Shown: positions 33,124 through 41,849, numbered from the stretch's first letter. The stretch is 64,000 nt of DNA from Cystobacter fuscus (GCF_002305875.1 NZ_CP022098.1:6696001-6760000), one strand, 5' to 3'. Notes: a model not told the origin generated them from the letters alone. Numbers and translations are program-made.

Positions 33124-34011
33124 CTAGGCCTCGTCGCGCACGTTCCCGGGCCCACCGGCCAGCAGCAGCCCCGGAGCGGACTCCGGGTGCGAGGGCCCCA
33201 GCAGCGCGGTGCCGTAGCGCAGCCGTCTCGCGGCGGACAGCCACACGGCCCGCTTCATCCTCCGGGGCATGAGCGCGGCCAGCCGCATCATCCACCGGTG
33301 CGCCCGACCGGGGTACACCAGGGGCTCGGCGCGCTCGAAGCCGGCGAGCGCCTCGCTCGCGCACCGGGCCACCGGGATGCGCAGCCACGCCGCCAACGGG
33401 CCTTCCGGAGGCTGTGCCGCCTCGTCGCCGCCAGTGTCCACGGGCCCGGGCGCCACCTGCGTCACCACCACCCCCGTGCCCAGCAGCTCCAACCGCAGCG
33501 CCTCGGTGAAACCATCCAGGAAGCGCTGGGTGGCGGCGTAGACGGCCAGGCCCGGCACGAACACGCTCCCCCCGCCCGAGCCGATGTTGAGAATGCCTCC
33601 CCGTTTGCGCTCCACCATGCGCCGCACCAACCGGTGCGTCAGCAACAGGGGCGCCGTCATGTTCGCCTGCACCATCTGATGGATGCGCGGCCAGCTCTCC
33701 TGCTCGTAGAGGCCGTAGTCCCCCATGCCCGCGTCGTTCACCAGCACGTCCACCCGGATGAGGTTACGGCGCAGCGAATCCAACAACGTGTCCACGTGCT
33801 CCGGTTGGGAGAGATCACATTGCTCCACCCACACCCCGAGTGTGGGATTGAGCGCGAGCAACTCCTCTCGCAAGGTCTCCAACCGCTCGCCGCTGCGGGC
33901 GACGAGCACGAGCGTCCTCGCCCTCCTGGCGAGCTGACGGGCGAGTTCGCGGCCAATTCCCGACGAGACACCCGTGATGAGCACGGTGCCGGAATCGATT
34001 GGTGGACGCAT
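33124..34011 (-). CDS. SDR-family oxidoreductase with Lys-to-Gln in the YxxxK motif
   Basis: A 295-residue short-chain dehydrogenase. The NADP-binding motif LITGVSSGIGRELARQLA is near residue 10, then LVARSGERLETLREELLAL, VLVNDAGMGDYG near 90, GILNIGSGGGSVFVPGLAVY near 135 and the active site YAATQ. Ser and Tyr are present but the Lys is Gln, so catalysis by the usual tetrad is doubtful. A C-terminal extension (residues ~240-295) is basic and amphipathic, as in membrane-associated SDRs of the DltE/11-beta-HSD kind. The start at 34011 has GAGGAG 4-9 bp upstream. It is divergent from the universal stress protein gene. Confidence 0.87.
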   Translation of the reverse strand: MRPPIDSGTVLITGVSSGIGRELARQLARRARTLVLVARSGERLETLREELLALNPTLGVWVEQCDLSQPEHVDTLLDSLRRNLIRVDVLVNDAGMGDYGLYEQESWPRIHQMVQANMTAPLLLTHRLVRRMVERKRGGILNIGSGGGSVFVPGLAVYAATQRFLDGFTEALRLELLGTGVVVTQVAPGPVDTGGDEAAQPPEGPLAAWLRIPVARCASEALAGFERAEPLVYPGRAHRWMMRLAALMPRRMKRAVWLSAARRLRYGTALLGPSHPESAPGLLLAGGPGNVRDEA

Positions 34012-34202
34012 GGGCTCCTCTTTGGCTCGGGCAGATGGGAAAGCTAGTGCGCACGCCTCCCGGGTGCAGGCCCCTCGCCTGCCTGGAGGTCCTCCCTGCC
34101 AGTCGAAAGTGGCAACATTGCGTTCACTCCGAGTCGTACCCAGGAGTAGATTGAGAAGGGCCCCCTCCCTGATGGAGGACAGGCACACCCGGAGGGACGT
34201 CC

Positions 34203-34661
34203 ATGAGCACGCCTACTCGCATCCTCGTGCCGGTGGATTTGATGGAGGGCTCGCAGGCCATCGTCGGTTATGCGATCGAACTGGGCCGGCCGTTCAACGC
34301 GGCCATCGAAGTGCTGCACGTGTGGGAGCCACCCCAGTACGTGGCGCCGGATCTCCTCGTGGCCGCACCGGGCTGGACGCCCCAGCCGCTGGAGAAGGAG
34401 GCGCTCGCGGCGGCCAAACAGTCCCTGGAGAACTTCGTGGGCACCCTCCAGGGTGTGGGCAACCTCACCCAGAAGCTGGTGATGGGCGAGCCGTCCGCGG
34501 CGGTGATCCAGGTGGCCGAGTCGGGCGGCTTCAACCTCATCGTCATGGGCACCCATGGACGTCGGGGTCTGCCGCGCCTGCTGCTGGGCAGCGTGGCGCA
34601 GCGGGTCGTCTCCCGGGCCCCCTGCCCCGTCCTCACGCTGCACGTGCCCACGGCCAAGTAG
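34203..34661 (+). CDS. Universal stress protein (UspA family)
   Basis: A 152-residue single-domain Usp. It begins TRILVPVDLMEGSQAIVGYA and carries the ATP-binding signature GTHGRRGLPRLLLGSVAQRV near residue 116, then APCPVLTLH at the end. The G-2x-G-9x-G-S pattern indicates the nucleotide-binding subclass. Usp proteins support survival under starvation and stress; the cellular partner is unknown. It stands alone, divergent from the SDR gene and convergent with the small partner gene at 34673. Confidence 0.95.
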   Translation: MSTPTRILVPVDLMEGSQAIVGYAIELGRPFNAAIEVLHVWEPPQYVAPDLLVAAPGWTPQPLEKEALAAAKQSLENFVGTLQGVGNLTQKLVMGEPSAAVIQVAESGGFNLIVMGTHGRRGLPRLLLGSVAQRVVSRAPCPVLTLHVPTAK

Positions 34662-34672
34662 GCGCGCGCCAA

Positions 34673-35065
34673 CTACTCGGAGTCGCCCCTCTGTTCATCC
34701 GTCTTCAACTCTTCTGGAAGAGGGGCACTCATGAAAACCAGCCTTCCTGTCACTTGAACGACCATGAAGCCCTTACCAGCGATCTTCACGCGCTCGGTGT
34801 GCTCGGCTTTTCCAAGGGCAAGCCATTGCTCCGCTTCTTCTCGTGTCGCGAACTCATGAGCGACATCGACGGCGAATGATGTATTGGAGAAGGTCTTGTA
34901 GTACTCGGCGAAGTCTTCTTCCTTTGCGTGGTCGCGTATGTAGAGCAACGCAGCTTGAGCGATACTGAGCACCTCCCTCTCTTTCGAGCCCTTTTCATGA
35001 ACATCAATGAACGGGTTCAAGGCAAAGAGAACGTCCTCAAAATCGAGTCCCGCGATATACGCCAT
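34673..35065 (-). CDS. Small cytoplasmic partner of a lipoprotein gene, possible immunity protein
   Basis: A 130-residue protein (MAYIAGLDFEDVLFALNPFI...), acidic and without a signal peptide. It is located 24 bp downstream of a small lipoprotein gene on the same strand. Conserved-looking stretches are ERVKIAGKGFMVVQVTGRLV and REVLSIAQAALLYIRDHAKE. I recall similar pairs in other myxobacteria but no named domain. The coding region is AT-richer than neighbouring housekeeping genes. An in-frame TTG at 35077 with AGGA 6 bp upstream is an alternative start. An immunity role is inferred only from gene order. Confidence 0.6.
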   Translation of the reverse strand: MAYIAGLDFEDVLFALNPFIDVHEKGSKEREVLSIAQAALLYIRDHAKEEDFAEYYKTFSNTSFAVDVAHEFATREEAEQWLALGKAEHTERVKIAGKGFMVVQVTGRLVFMSAPLPEELKTDEQRGDSE

Positions 35066-35089
35066 TTCTCCACCCAATCGGCATCCTGT

Positions 35090-35599
35090 CTACAATGGCG
35101 CCAACACCAGCGCACCACCCAGCACGGCAATAACATAAGGAGCGGCAGCCATGCTCCCCACTATGACGACAGTTCCAAGCACCAATTCGGCCTTGTGTTC
35201 CCTCAACCAGGCGAGCGCGGCATCCATGGTTGGGAAATGAAGCTCCTTTTTTTGTGACTCCTGCCTCTCCAGTTCCTCCTGCTCCTCGACACAAGTCATA
35301 AACACCTTGAGACACTCGCTCGTGCAGTGTTTTCGGTGTTTCTCCGAGTGCTTGTCAATGCTTGAAAGGCTGGGCTTCCTCCGCCAGCATTTCGTGAAGC
35401 ACTGCTTTTGTAATTCGTTACAATAGGCGTCGGCACCTGCGCCGCCAGTTCCGCTTTCGGCGCTGGACCCCACTCCGCTCGCATCCTCAGAAATAACGTA
35501 GACTTCGCGCTCTGGCGGTTGCGTATGGGCACATCCGAGGCTGGTTGTCGCCAAAGCCATGAGCAGAACCATCAACCGTGTGGGTGCTACTGGGCTCAT
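35090..35599 (-). CDS. Small Cys-rich lipoprotein with C-terminal membrane segment, toxin-like
   Basis: A 169-residue lipoprotein with lipobox SLGC (signal MSPVAPTRLMVLLMALATTS). A middle domain has six Cys in a pattern beginning DAYCNELQKQCFTKCWRRK and continuing HCTSECLKVFMTCVEEQEEL. A helix follows (FPTMDAALAWLREHK), then a C-terminal hydrophobic stretch (LVLGTVVIVGSMAAAPYVIA, then VLGGALVLAPL). A lipid anchor, a disulfide-rich head and a membrane-spanning tail followed by a small cytoplasmic partner suggest a membrane-acting toxin with immunity protein. That function is inference. The start at 35599 has a GAGGGCGATTTG leader. Confidence 0.65.
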   Translation of the reverse strand: MSPVAPTRLMVLLMALATTSLGCAHTQPPEREVYVISEDASGVGSSAESGTGGAGADAYCNELQKQCFTKCWRRKPSLSSIDKHSEKHRKHCTSECLKVFMTCVEEQEELERQESQKKELHFPTMDAALAWLREHKAELVLGTVVIVGSMAAAPYVIAVLGGALVLAPL

Positions 35600-35704
35600 C
35601 AAATCGCCCTCCCATGCCGCACCACCTCTCTCGCCTTTTCTCTCATCACAGGTCACCAGGGAGCAGAGCCACATGCACCAATATTCGGAGCAATAATCAA
35701 CACC

Positions 35705-35731
35705 CCGCCCTCCGAGGAAACAGGAGGGCGG
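35705..35731 (-). terminator. Terminator downstream of the cyclopropane synthase gene
   Basis: A 9-bp perfect stem CCGCCCTCC/GGAGGGCGG with a 9-nt loop lies 22 bp past the minus-strand stop of the CFA gene, followed on that strand by GGTGTTGATTATTG. Confidence 0.6.
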
Positions 35732-35753
35732 AAGAGTTCTCACATCGCGTCCG

Positions 35754-36911
35754 TCAGGACTTCTTGAGGTCGCGCTCGCCGAGGTTGGTGGCTCCCACCC
35801 AGCGCATGCGGTTGAAGCCATCCAGGTTCTTGTTGGCGACGATCTGGAAGCACGTGGACGAGCCCTGGGCGGCGATCTGCACGGACCAGCCCAGGAACAT
35901 CTGCCAGGTGCGGAACCACCACTCGCCATAGGTCTTCACGACCTCGGCGCGATTGGCCATCCAGTTGTCATACCAGCGCGAGATGGTGAGCGAGTAGTGG
36001 ATGCCCACGTTCTCCACGCTGTGGATCTCGAACCCCGCGCTCTCCAGGTTGCTCACCACGAAGGACAGCGGCATGGACGCATCCGCGCCGGGGAAGATGT
36101 ACTTGTTCATGAACAGGCCCCACACCAGATCCTCGAAGTGGAAGCCCAGCGCGCCCTTCTTCGCGCGCAGTCCGGCGATCTGCAGGTAGAACAGCCCGTC
36201 GTCGGTGAGCATCCCGTGGATCTGCCGCATGAAGGCCTGGAAGTTCTTCACGCCCACGTGCTCGGCCATCTCCAAGCAGGAGATCTTGTCGTAGGGGCCC
36301 GCGGGAATGTCGCGGTAGTCCAGCGTGAGGATGCGGGCGCGATCGCTCACGCCCATGCGGGAGATCTGCTCGGTGGCGTACGCGGCGCCCTGCTTCGCGA
36401 TGGTGACGCCCGTCGCGTCGACGCCCTGGTTCTTCGCCGCCGTGGCCACCAGCGTTCCCCAGCCGCAGCCGATGTCGAGGTAGCGCTCGCCCGGGCGCAG
36501 ATGCAGCTTGTCCGCCACGAGCTGCATCTTCTGATCCTGCGCCTCTTCCAGGGTCTGGTTGGGCGAGGTGAAGAAGCCCGCCGTGTAGATCATCCGCGGG
36601 CCGAGGAACCAGCCGAAGAAGTCATTGCCCCGATCGTAGTGCTCGCGGGCGATGCGCACGTCCTGCTCCTGCGAGTGGATGAGCACCTCGGGCAGGAAGC
36701 GGGTGAAGAGGAACTTGAAGTGCTCGGCGACGGGCGTGTAGTCGACCACCTTCTGCCGCTCGCGGATGAAGGCGAGGAAATCCCCCTCGATGTCGAGGCG
36801 CTGGTGGATGTAGTCCTCGATGAGGGTCGCCATGGGGACCTTGCCCCCGGCGTAACGAGCGGTGATGGATGGGTCTTTCGGGGACAGTCGGTACGACACG
36901 GGCGCGTCCAT
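35754..36911 (-). CDS. Cyclopropane-fatty-acyl-phospholipid synthase family methyltransferase
   Basis: A 385-residue SAM-dependent methyltransferase. REHYDRGNDFFGWFLGPRMI near residue 92 is the CFA lipid-site motif, followed by the SAM-binding loop YLDIGCGWGTLVATA near 145, YDKISCLEMAEHVG near 210 and GADASMPLSF near 283. It adds a methylene bridge (or methyl group) to unsaturated acyl chains of membrane phospholipids. The N-terminus lacks the extra domain of E. coli Cfa, as in many proteobacterial forms. It lies downstream of plsC on the same strand (110 bp), so both may serve membrane lipid remodelling. The upstream frame is open but featureless; ATG 36911 fits the family. Confidence 0.93.
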   Translation of the reverse strand: MDAPVSYRLSPKDPSITARYAGGKVPMATLIEDYIHQRLDIEGDFLAFIRERQKVVDYTPVAEHFKFLFTRFLPEVLIHSQEQDVRIAREHYDRGNDFFGWFLGPRMIYTAGFFTSPNQTLEEAQDQKMQLVADKLHLRPGERYLDIGCGWGTLVATAAKNQGVDATGVTIAKQGAAYATEQISRMGVSDRARILTLDYRDIPAGPYDKISCLEMAEHVGVKNFQAFMRQIHGMLTDDGLFYLQIAGLRAKKGALGFHFEDLVWGLFMNKYIFPGADASMPLSFVVSNLESAGFEIHSVENVGIHYSLTISRWYDNWMANRAEVVKTYGEWWFRTWQMFLGWSVQIAAQGSSTCFQIVANKNLDGFNRMRWVGATNLGERDLKKS

Positions 36912-37021
36912 GCAACCTCTTGTGAAGGGGGCTCCTCGTCCGCGAGGGGACGGGAGCCGGTGGGGCGCGCACTGTAGGTTAAGCCGCACTGCGGCGTGCG
37001 GAAAACAGCTTCTACCCCGCT

Positions 37022-37804
37022 TCAGGAGGACTCGGCGGTCCGCGCGGGCTCGCTGGCGGGGGCGTCTCCCGCGCTCGTGAGCGGCTTCAACTGTTCGCGC
37101 ATCTGGAGGATCTGCTCGCGGGCCATCGTCTTGAGCCGCTCCAGGTCCGCGAGCGTCATGCCCTTGGTGGAGATGGGCGTGCCCACCGTCACCAGGGCGC
37201 GCGCGGTGGCGAAGCGCCAGGAGTGCTTGGGCAGCGCGCGGCGCGTGCCGCTCACCGCCAGGGGCAGCACGTCCGCGCCCGTCTCGATGGCCAGCCGGAA
37301 GGCACCATCCTTGAAGGGCAACAGCTCGTCGGTCTTCGAGCGCGTGCCCTCGGGGAAGATCATGATCGGCATGCCCTTGTCGAGCCAACGCTTGCACGTG
37401 CCCATGGCCTGCATGGCCGAGTCCTTCTCGCCCCGGCGCACGGGGATGTCGCCCGCGAGCCACATGCTCCAGCCCACCACGGGAATCTTCAGGAGCGACG
37501 CCTTGGCCATCCACTTCATCTCCCAGGGCAGCATGGAGATGATGAAGGGATCCGCGTTGGACTCGTGGTTGCTCACCACCACGGTGCGGGGCGCGGGGCG
37601 CACGTACGTGCCATGAATGCCGAACTTCCAGAAGGGGTTGAGCCGGGCGGCGGTGGTGCCCATGAGCCGGAAGGCGCGTCCCGTCACCACCTTGCGCTTG
37701 TCGAACGGCCAGGTGATGACCGCCAGGGGGGCCTGGATGCAGAAGCCCGTCAACGACACCAGGCCGGTTTCCAACCACGCGTACATGGAGAGCAGAGCGT
37801 TCAT
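37022..37804 (-). CDS. plsC: 1-acyl-sn-glycerol-3-phosphate acyltransferase
   Basis: A 260-residue PlsC-family acyltransferase. An N-terminal hydrophobic segment (WLETGLVSLTGFCIQAPLAV) serves as membrane anchor. Motif I is VVVSNHESNADPF (catalytic NHxxxxD), motif II IPVRRGEKDSAM, motif III MIFPEGTRSKTDELLPFKDG and motif IV DVLPLAVSGT. It transfers acyl groups to lysophosphatidic acid in phospholipid synthesis. A 30-residue Ser/Ala-rich tail is poorly conserved. The CFA synthase gene follows, and exonuclease III lies 19 bp upstream on the same strand. Confidence 0.93.
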   Translation of the reverse strand: MNALLSMYAWLETGLVSLTGFCIQAPLAVITWPFDKRKVVTGRAFRLMGTTAARLNPFWKFGIHGTYVRPAPRTVVVSNHESNADPFIISMLPWEMKWMAKASLLKIPVVGWSMWLAGDIPVRRGEKDSAMQAMGTCKRWLDKGMPIMIFPEGTRSKTDELLPFKDGAFRLAIETGADVLPLAVSGTRRALPKHSWRFATARALVTVGTPISTKGMTLADLERLKTMAREQILQMREQLKPLTSAGDAPASEPARTAESS

Positions 37805-37823
37805 GGGAGTGACCTCCGCCCTA

Positions 37824-38612
37824 TCAGCGACGGACCTTGGGGTCTAGATCCACGCTCACCGGACAGTGATCCGAGCCGAGCACGTGCGGGTGGATGGCGG
37901 CGCGCTTGACGTAGGGCATGGCCCCGGGCGAGGCGAGCGCGTAGTCCAGGCGCCACCCCACGTTGCGCTCGCGTACCCCGAAGCGCTGGCTCCACCAGCT
38001 GTAGTGCCCGCTCCCCTTCTCGAAGTGGCGGAAGGTGTCCACCCACCCCGCGCGCAGCCAACGGCAGAACTCCTGGCGCTCCTCCAACAGGAAGCCACTC
38101 GTCTCCCGGTTGTCCTTGGGCCGCGCCAGGTCGATCTCCTGATGCGCCGTGTTGAAGTCGCCCACCACCACGATGCGCTCGCCGTCGCGCAGGCCCTTCT
38201 CCAGGAAGTCGAAGAGGCGGCGGTAGAAGGCCAGCTTGAAGGGCACGCGGCTGTTGTCGCGCTCCTTGCCGTTGCCATTGGGGAAGTAGCAGTTCACCAC
38301 GGTGAGCCGGCCGAAGCGGGCCACCTGCAGCCGGCCCTCCGTGTCCATCTCCTCCACGCCCAGCACGGACACGACGTCGTCCGGTGTCTTGCGCGAGAAC
38401 AACCCCACCCCGCTGTAGCCGGGACGCTTCGCCGAGACGATGTGCGCCACGCGCCACCCCTCGGGCTGGCGTACCTCCTCGGGGAGCTGCTCTTCCCGGG
38501 CGCGCACCTCCTGCACGCCCACCACATCCGCCTTCTCGGCGGCCAACCAGTCGAGGAAGCCCTTCTTGTGGGCCGACCTCAAGCCATTCACGTTCCAGGA
38601 GACGATCCGCAC
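37824..38612 (-). CDS. xth: Exodeoxyribonuclease III
   Basis: A 262-residue AP endonuclease/3'-5' exonuclease of the XthA family. All key blocks are present: RIVSWNVNGLRSAHKKGF (Asn), DVVGVQEVRA (metal Glu), GLFSRKTPDDV, VVNCYFPNGN with Tyr, VVVGDFNTAHQEIDLARPK (Asp-x-Asn), the WDTF-equivalent WVDTFRHF, RERNVGWRLDYAL, and GSDHCPV with catalytic His. It acts in base excision repair. The start is GTG 38612, because the conserved N-terminus begins immediately there; the upstream frame is antisense noise. It probably forms a transcription unit with the downstream plsC and the upstream hydrolase (50 bp away). Confidence 0.93.
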   Translation of the reverse strand: MRIVSWNVNGLRSAHKKGFLDWLAAEKADVVGVQEVRAREEQLPEEVRQPEGWRVAHIVSAKRPGYSGVGLFSRKTPDDVVSVLGVEEMDTEGRLQVARFGRLTVVNCYFPNGNGKERDNSRVPFKLAFYRRLFDFLEKGLRDGERIVVVGDFNTAHQEIDLARPKDNRETSGFLLEERQEFCRWLRAGWVDTFRHFEKGSGHYSWWSQRFGVRERNVGWRLDYALASPGAMPYVKRAAIHPHVLGSDHCPVSVDLDPKVRR

Positions 38613-38661
38613 GGTACTGGCTTCATTGCCCGAGCGACCCGGACACGGCAAGGCTCTCTGT

Positions 38662-39627
38662 CTATGCCCCGCTCGGCACCCCGCTCGCCCTGCCCGGCCA
38701 GGCGGGCCCCACGCCGTGCGCCTGACGGAAGGCCCGGATGCTCCGGGCGATCTCCTCGCCCGCCTCCAACAGCCCCGCGTGGCCCGCGTCCTCCACCAGC
38801 ACCCAGTCCGCGCCGGGCAGGAACTCGCGCATGCGCGACATCTCACGCAGCGGCACGAGCAGATCATTCCGGGCGGCGATGATCTGCGTGGGCACCTGGA
38901 GCTTGTGCAGCACATCCCACGACAGCGGCCCCTCGAGCAGACCACGCATCGTCAACCAGTAGGTGCGCGGATCCATGAGGCGCAGGGCCTCGAGGAACAC
39001 CTGGATCTCCTCGCGAGGCGCCCGGGCGCGTAACAAGCCCGTGACGCGGGCGAGCGAATGGGCCCAGCGTGAGGTGAGCAGCGGCTGGACGACGGGGGCG
39101 AGCCGGGGCACCAGGGGCGTCAACCCCGCGAAGGCCCGCGCCAGGGTGGCCTGTCCCCCCGGCAGGGGAAGCACCCAGTTGCGCGGGTCCGGCACGGAGG
39201 GACTTCCCGCCACGAGCGAGACGGCGGCCACCAGCGCCGGCCGGCGTCGGTACAACTCCAACAACACCCGGACCCCCATGGAGAAGGCCACGTGGTGGGG
39301 AGGGCGCCCATTGCCCTCGGCCATCATCTGTTCGGTGATGCGCTCCAGGTCGTCCACCTGGGCGCGCAGCGAGTAGTCCTCCCCCGGGGGCAGCTCGCTC
39401 CGGCCATGGCCCCGGTAGTCCCAGTGCACCACCCGGTGGTCGCGCTCCAGATCCATGACGAGGTGGCGCCAGAAGTTCTCCGTCGTCCCGATGCCATTGG
39501 TGAGCAGCACGGCCGGGCGGGACAGGAGCTCCGGAGCGGGCTCGCCCTGGGCGACCGCGTGCGTGTGATAGGCGACGCGGGTACCATCGGGCGCGGTGAT
39601 GAAGCGGGTGAGATAGCTGTAGGGCAT
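38662..39627 (-). CDS. Alpha/beta hydrolase
   Basis: A 321-residue alpha/beta hydrolase. NGIGTTENFWRHLV near residue 45 replaces HG in the oxyanion loop, followed by VHWDYRGHGRSELP near 68. The nucleophile region HHVAFSMGVRVLLEL near 112 has Ser in FSMGV (usually GxSxG; the first Gly is Ala-Phe here). The acid is in IIAARNDLLVP near 260 and the His in VEDAGHAGLLEAGE near 287. It has no signal peptide. Substrate unknown; carboxylesterase or lipase-like roles are possible. It is divergent from the aldo/keto reductase gene, with 70 bp between starts. Confidence 0.88.
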   Translation of the reverse strand: MPYSYLTRFITAPDGTRVAYHTHAVAQGEPAPELLSRPAVLLTNGIGTTENFWRHLVMDLERDHRVVHWDYRGHGRSELPPGEDYSLRAQVDDLERITEQMMAEGNGRPPHHVAFSMGVRVLLELYRRRPALVAAVSLVAGSPSVPDPRNWVLPLPGGQATLARAFAGLTPLVPRLAPVVQPLLTSRWAHSLARVTGLLRARAPREEIQVFLEALRLMDPRTYWLTMRGLLEGPLSWDVLHKLQVPTQIIAARNDLLVPLREMSRMREFLPGADWVLVEDAGHAGLLEAGEEIARSIRAFRQAHGVGPAWPGRASGVPSGA

Positions 39628-39697
39628 GGGTTCCCCACCATTCTGACGCTTTCCCGGCGCCGCAAGGCCCCACTTTCATTATCGTGCGTCCCCCCTC

Positions 39698-40699
39698 ATG
39701 GCTTCCGTCACCTTCCCGTCCCCCCTCGCGCGCTGGCTCGAACCCCGACCCACCGGCACGGACGCCCCTCCGGCCGTCGTCGCCATGGGAACGATGAACT
39801 TCGGAGGCCGCACGCCCGCGCCCGAGGCCCGGCGCCTCGTGGCGCGCGCCCTGGAGCGCGGCGTGCCCTTCTTCGACACCTCCAACTCCTACAACAACGG
39901 CGAGGCGGAGCGCCTGCTGGGCGGAGCGCTGCGGGGCCGGCGCGAGCAGGTGGGAATCGCCACCAAGGTGGGGCTGGCGCGCATCCGGGGCAAACCCGAG
40001 GGCCTGGGCGGAGCGCATCTGGTGCGCTCGGTGGAGGAGAGCCTGAAGCGGCTCGGCACGCCGTACGTGGACGTGCTCTACCTGCACGCGCCGGACGCGG
40101 CCACGCCGGTGGAGGAGACGCTCGAGGCCGTGCAGGGCCTGCTCACCGCGGGCAAGGTGCGGCACTGGGGTGTGTCCAACCATGCCGCCTGGCAGATCCT
40201 CGAGATCAACGGGCTGTGCGCCGCGCGCGGCATGCCCCGCCCGGTAATCTCCCAGGTGCTCTACAACCCGCTCGTGCGTCAGGTGGAGGTGGAGTACCTG
40301 CCCTTCACGCGCCGCCATCCCCTGCACACCACCGTCTTCAACCCGCTGGCGGGCGGGCTGCTCTCCGGCCGCTATGCGCCGGGCGCCCCCATCGCCCCGG
40401 GCTCGCGCTTCGAGGGCAACCGCCTGTACCAGGACCGCTACTGGTCCCCGCGGCTGCTGGACATGGCCGCGCGCCTGCGCGACGTGGCCGAACAGGCGGG
40501 ACTGTCACTGGTGGGGCTCGCCTATGGGTGGCTCGTGGGACGGCCCGGGGTGGACTCGGTGCTCGTGGGCCCGGGGACGGTGGAGCACCTGGACGCCGCG
40601 CTGGACGCCTGTGCCCGACCCCTGCCCGAGGACGTGGCCCGGCGCGTGGACGAGCTCTACCGGGAGTGGCAGGGCACGGACGCCAGTTACGTGAGGTGA
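39698..40699 (+). CDS. Aldo/keto reductase
   Basis: A 333-residue AKR with the full catalytic tetrad in context: FFDTSNSYNNGEAERLLG (Asp, Tyr), IATKVGLARI (Lys) and DVLYLHAPDAATPVEETLEA (His). GVSNHAAWQI and the C-terminal NADP-binding YGWLVGRPGVDSVLVGPGTV complete the fold. These enzymes reduce aldehydes and ketones with NADPH; the subgroup is the stress/YajO-like AKR. First gene of a three-gene operon: the PhyH gene begins 2 bp after its stop and the DUF4180 gene overlaps that. The functional logic of the trio is unclear. Confidence 0.93.
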   Translation: MASVTFPSPLARWLEPRPTGTDAPPAVVAMGTMNFGGRTPAPEARRLVARALERGVPFFDTSNSYNNGEAERLLGGALRGRREQVGIATKVGLARIRGKPEGLGGAHLVRSVEESLKRLGTPYVDVLYLHAPDAATPVEETLEAVQGLLTAGKVRHWGVSNHAAWQILEINGLCAARGMPRPVISQVLYNPLVRQVEVEYLPFTRRHPLHTTVFNPLAGGLLSGRYAPGAPIAPGSRFEGNRLYQDRYWSPRLLDMAARLRDVAEQAGLSLVGLAYGWLVGRPGVDSVLVGPGTVEHLDAALDACARPLPEDVARRVDELYREWQGTDASYVR

Positions 40700-40701
40700 A
40701 C

Positions 40702-41499
40702 ATGCTGGCGGTGGACGCGAAGACCTTCGAGCTCACGGGCGTGCTGGCGCACTACGCCGAGCACGGCTACGCGCGGCTGGGCCGGGTGCTCGACGCGCAC
40801 GGGCTCGAGCTGCTGCGCGAGCGCGCGGACGACTTGATGCTCGGCCGGGTGAGCTACCCGGGCTTCTTCTGGCAGATGGACGCGCCCACCGGGCGCTACG
40901 AGGACGCGCCGCTGGGGCTCGGCTGGCAGGGGCCCTCGCTGGACTACCGCAAGCTGGAGAAGCTGGAGAAGGACGAGCGCTTCCTCGCGTGGATGCGGAA
41001 CCCCCTCTTCGAGCGCATCGCCCGCGCGCTGCTGCCGCCCGGAGACATCTCGCTCTACCGGGCCATCCTCTTCCACAAGGGCCAGCGCGGCGGCAGCGAG
41101 GTGCCCTGGCACCAGGACGGAGGCAAGCTGTGGGGCCTCACCCGGGACCCCGAGCTCCAGGTGTGGACGGCGCTGGATGACGCACCCCGGGAAGGCGGCT
41201 GTCTGGAGGTGGTGCCCGGCAGCCACCGCTGGGGCCTGGCCACGCCGCTCGGAGGCGTGGTGCCCACGGATCAGGTGGCGGCGCGGGGCGCCGAGCGCCT
41301 CGGGGTGGCCCTGCCGGTGGAGGCCGGGGAAGTGGTGTTGCTGCACAATTATGTCTGGCATCGCTCGGGGCCAAGCCGCACGGGCCAACGCCGTCGGGGT
41401 TTCTCCGCCTGCTATATGGACGCGGCCACGCGCTGCGTGCGCAAGAAGAAGACGCCCCGGGACTTCTTCCCCCTCTTCCGCGCTGGAGAGCACCCATGA
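40702..41499 (+). CDS. Phytanoyl-CoA dioxygenase (PhyH) family protein
   Basis: A 265-residue Fe(II)/2-oxoglutarate oxygenase of the PhyH family. The iron site is visible as EVPWHQDGGKLWG near residue 132 (His-x-Asp) and LHNYVWHRSGPSRTGQRRRG near 215 (distal His and the 2-oxoglutarate Arg). Between them is the double-stranded beta-helix core GGCLEVVPGSHRWG. It hydroxylates an unknown substrate. The ATG is 2 bp after the aldo/keto reductase stop, and the stop overlaps the next start (ATGA at 41496), so the three genes are cotranscribed. Confidence 0.9.
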   Translation: MLAVDAKTFELTGVLAHYAEHGYARLGRVLDAHGLELLRERADDLMLGRVSYPGFFWQMDAPTGRYEDAPLGLGWQGPSLDYRKLEKLEKDERFLAWMRNPLFERIARALLPPGDISLYRAILFHKGQRGGSEVPWHQDGGKLWGLTRDPELQVWTALDDAPREGGCLEVVPGSHRWGLATPLGGVVPTDQVAARGAERLGVALPVEAGEVVLLHNYVWHRSGPSRTGQRRRGFSACYMDAATRCVRKKKTPRDFFPLFRAGEHP

Positions 41500-41849
41500 C
41501 GGCCCAGACCTTCGAACTCAACGGAGTCCGCGTCCTCGAACTGCCCGCCGAGGGCCCCCGACTCCGGGAAGCCCTCGACCTCATCTCCCTGGCCTCCGAG
41601 CACCAGGCCGACCTGGTGGCGATCCCCGTCGGGCGCCTGGACGAGGCCTTCTTCAAGCTGGCCTCGGGCGTGGCCGGAGAGCTCGTCCAGAAGTTCGTGA
41701 ACTACCGCCTGCGTCTGGCCATCCTGGGCGACATCTCCGCCCAGGTGGCGGAGAGCAACGCCCTGCGCGGCTTCGTCATCGAGGCGAACCGCGGCCATCA
41801 GCTCTGGTTCCTGGAAGATCGGGAGGCGCTGGCGGCGCGTCTGCGTTGA
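41496..41849 (+). CDS. DUF4180 family protein
   Basis: A 117-residue protein of the DUF4180 family: DLISLASEHQADLVAIPVGR, LDEAFFKLASGVAGELVQKF and ISAQVAESNALRGFVIEANR. These patterns recur in the family across phyla; the fold is STAS-like in appearance and the function unknown. It is the third gene of the aldo/keto reductase operon, with a 4-bp overlap to the PhyH gene. A sensor kinase begins 28 bp after it on the same strand and may be read through. Confidence 0.85.
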   Translation: MTAQTFELNGVRVLELPAEGPRLREALDLISLASEHQADLVAIPVGRLDEAFFKLASGVAGELVQKFVNYRLRLAILGDISAQVAESNALRGFVIEANRGHQLWFLEDREALAARLR

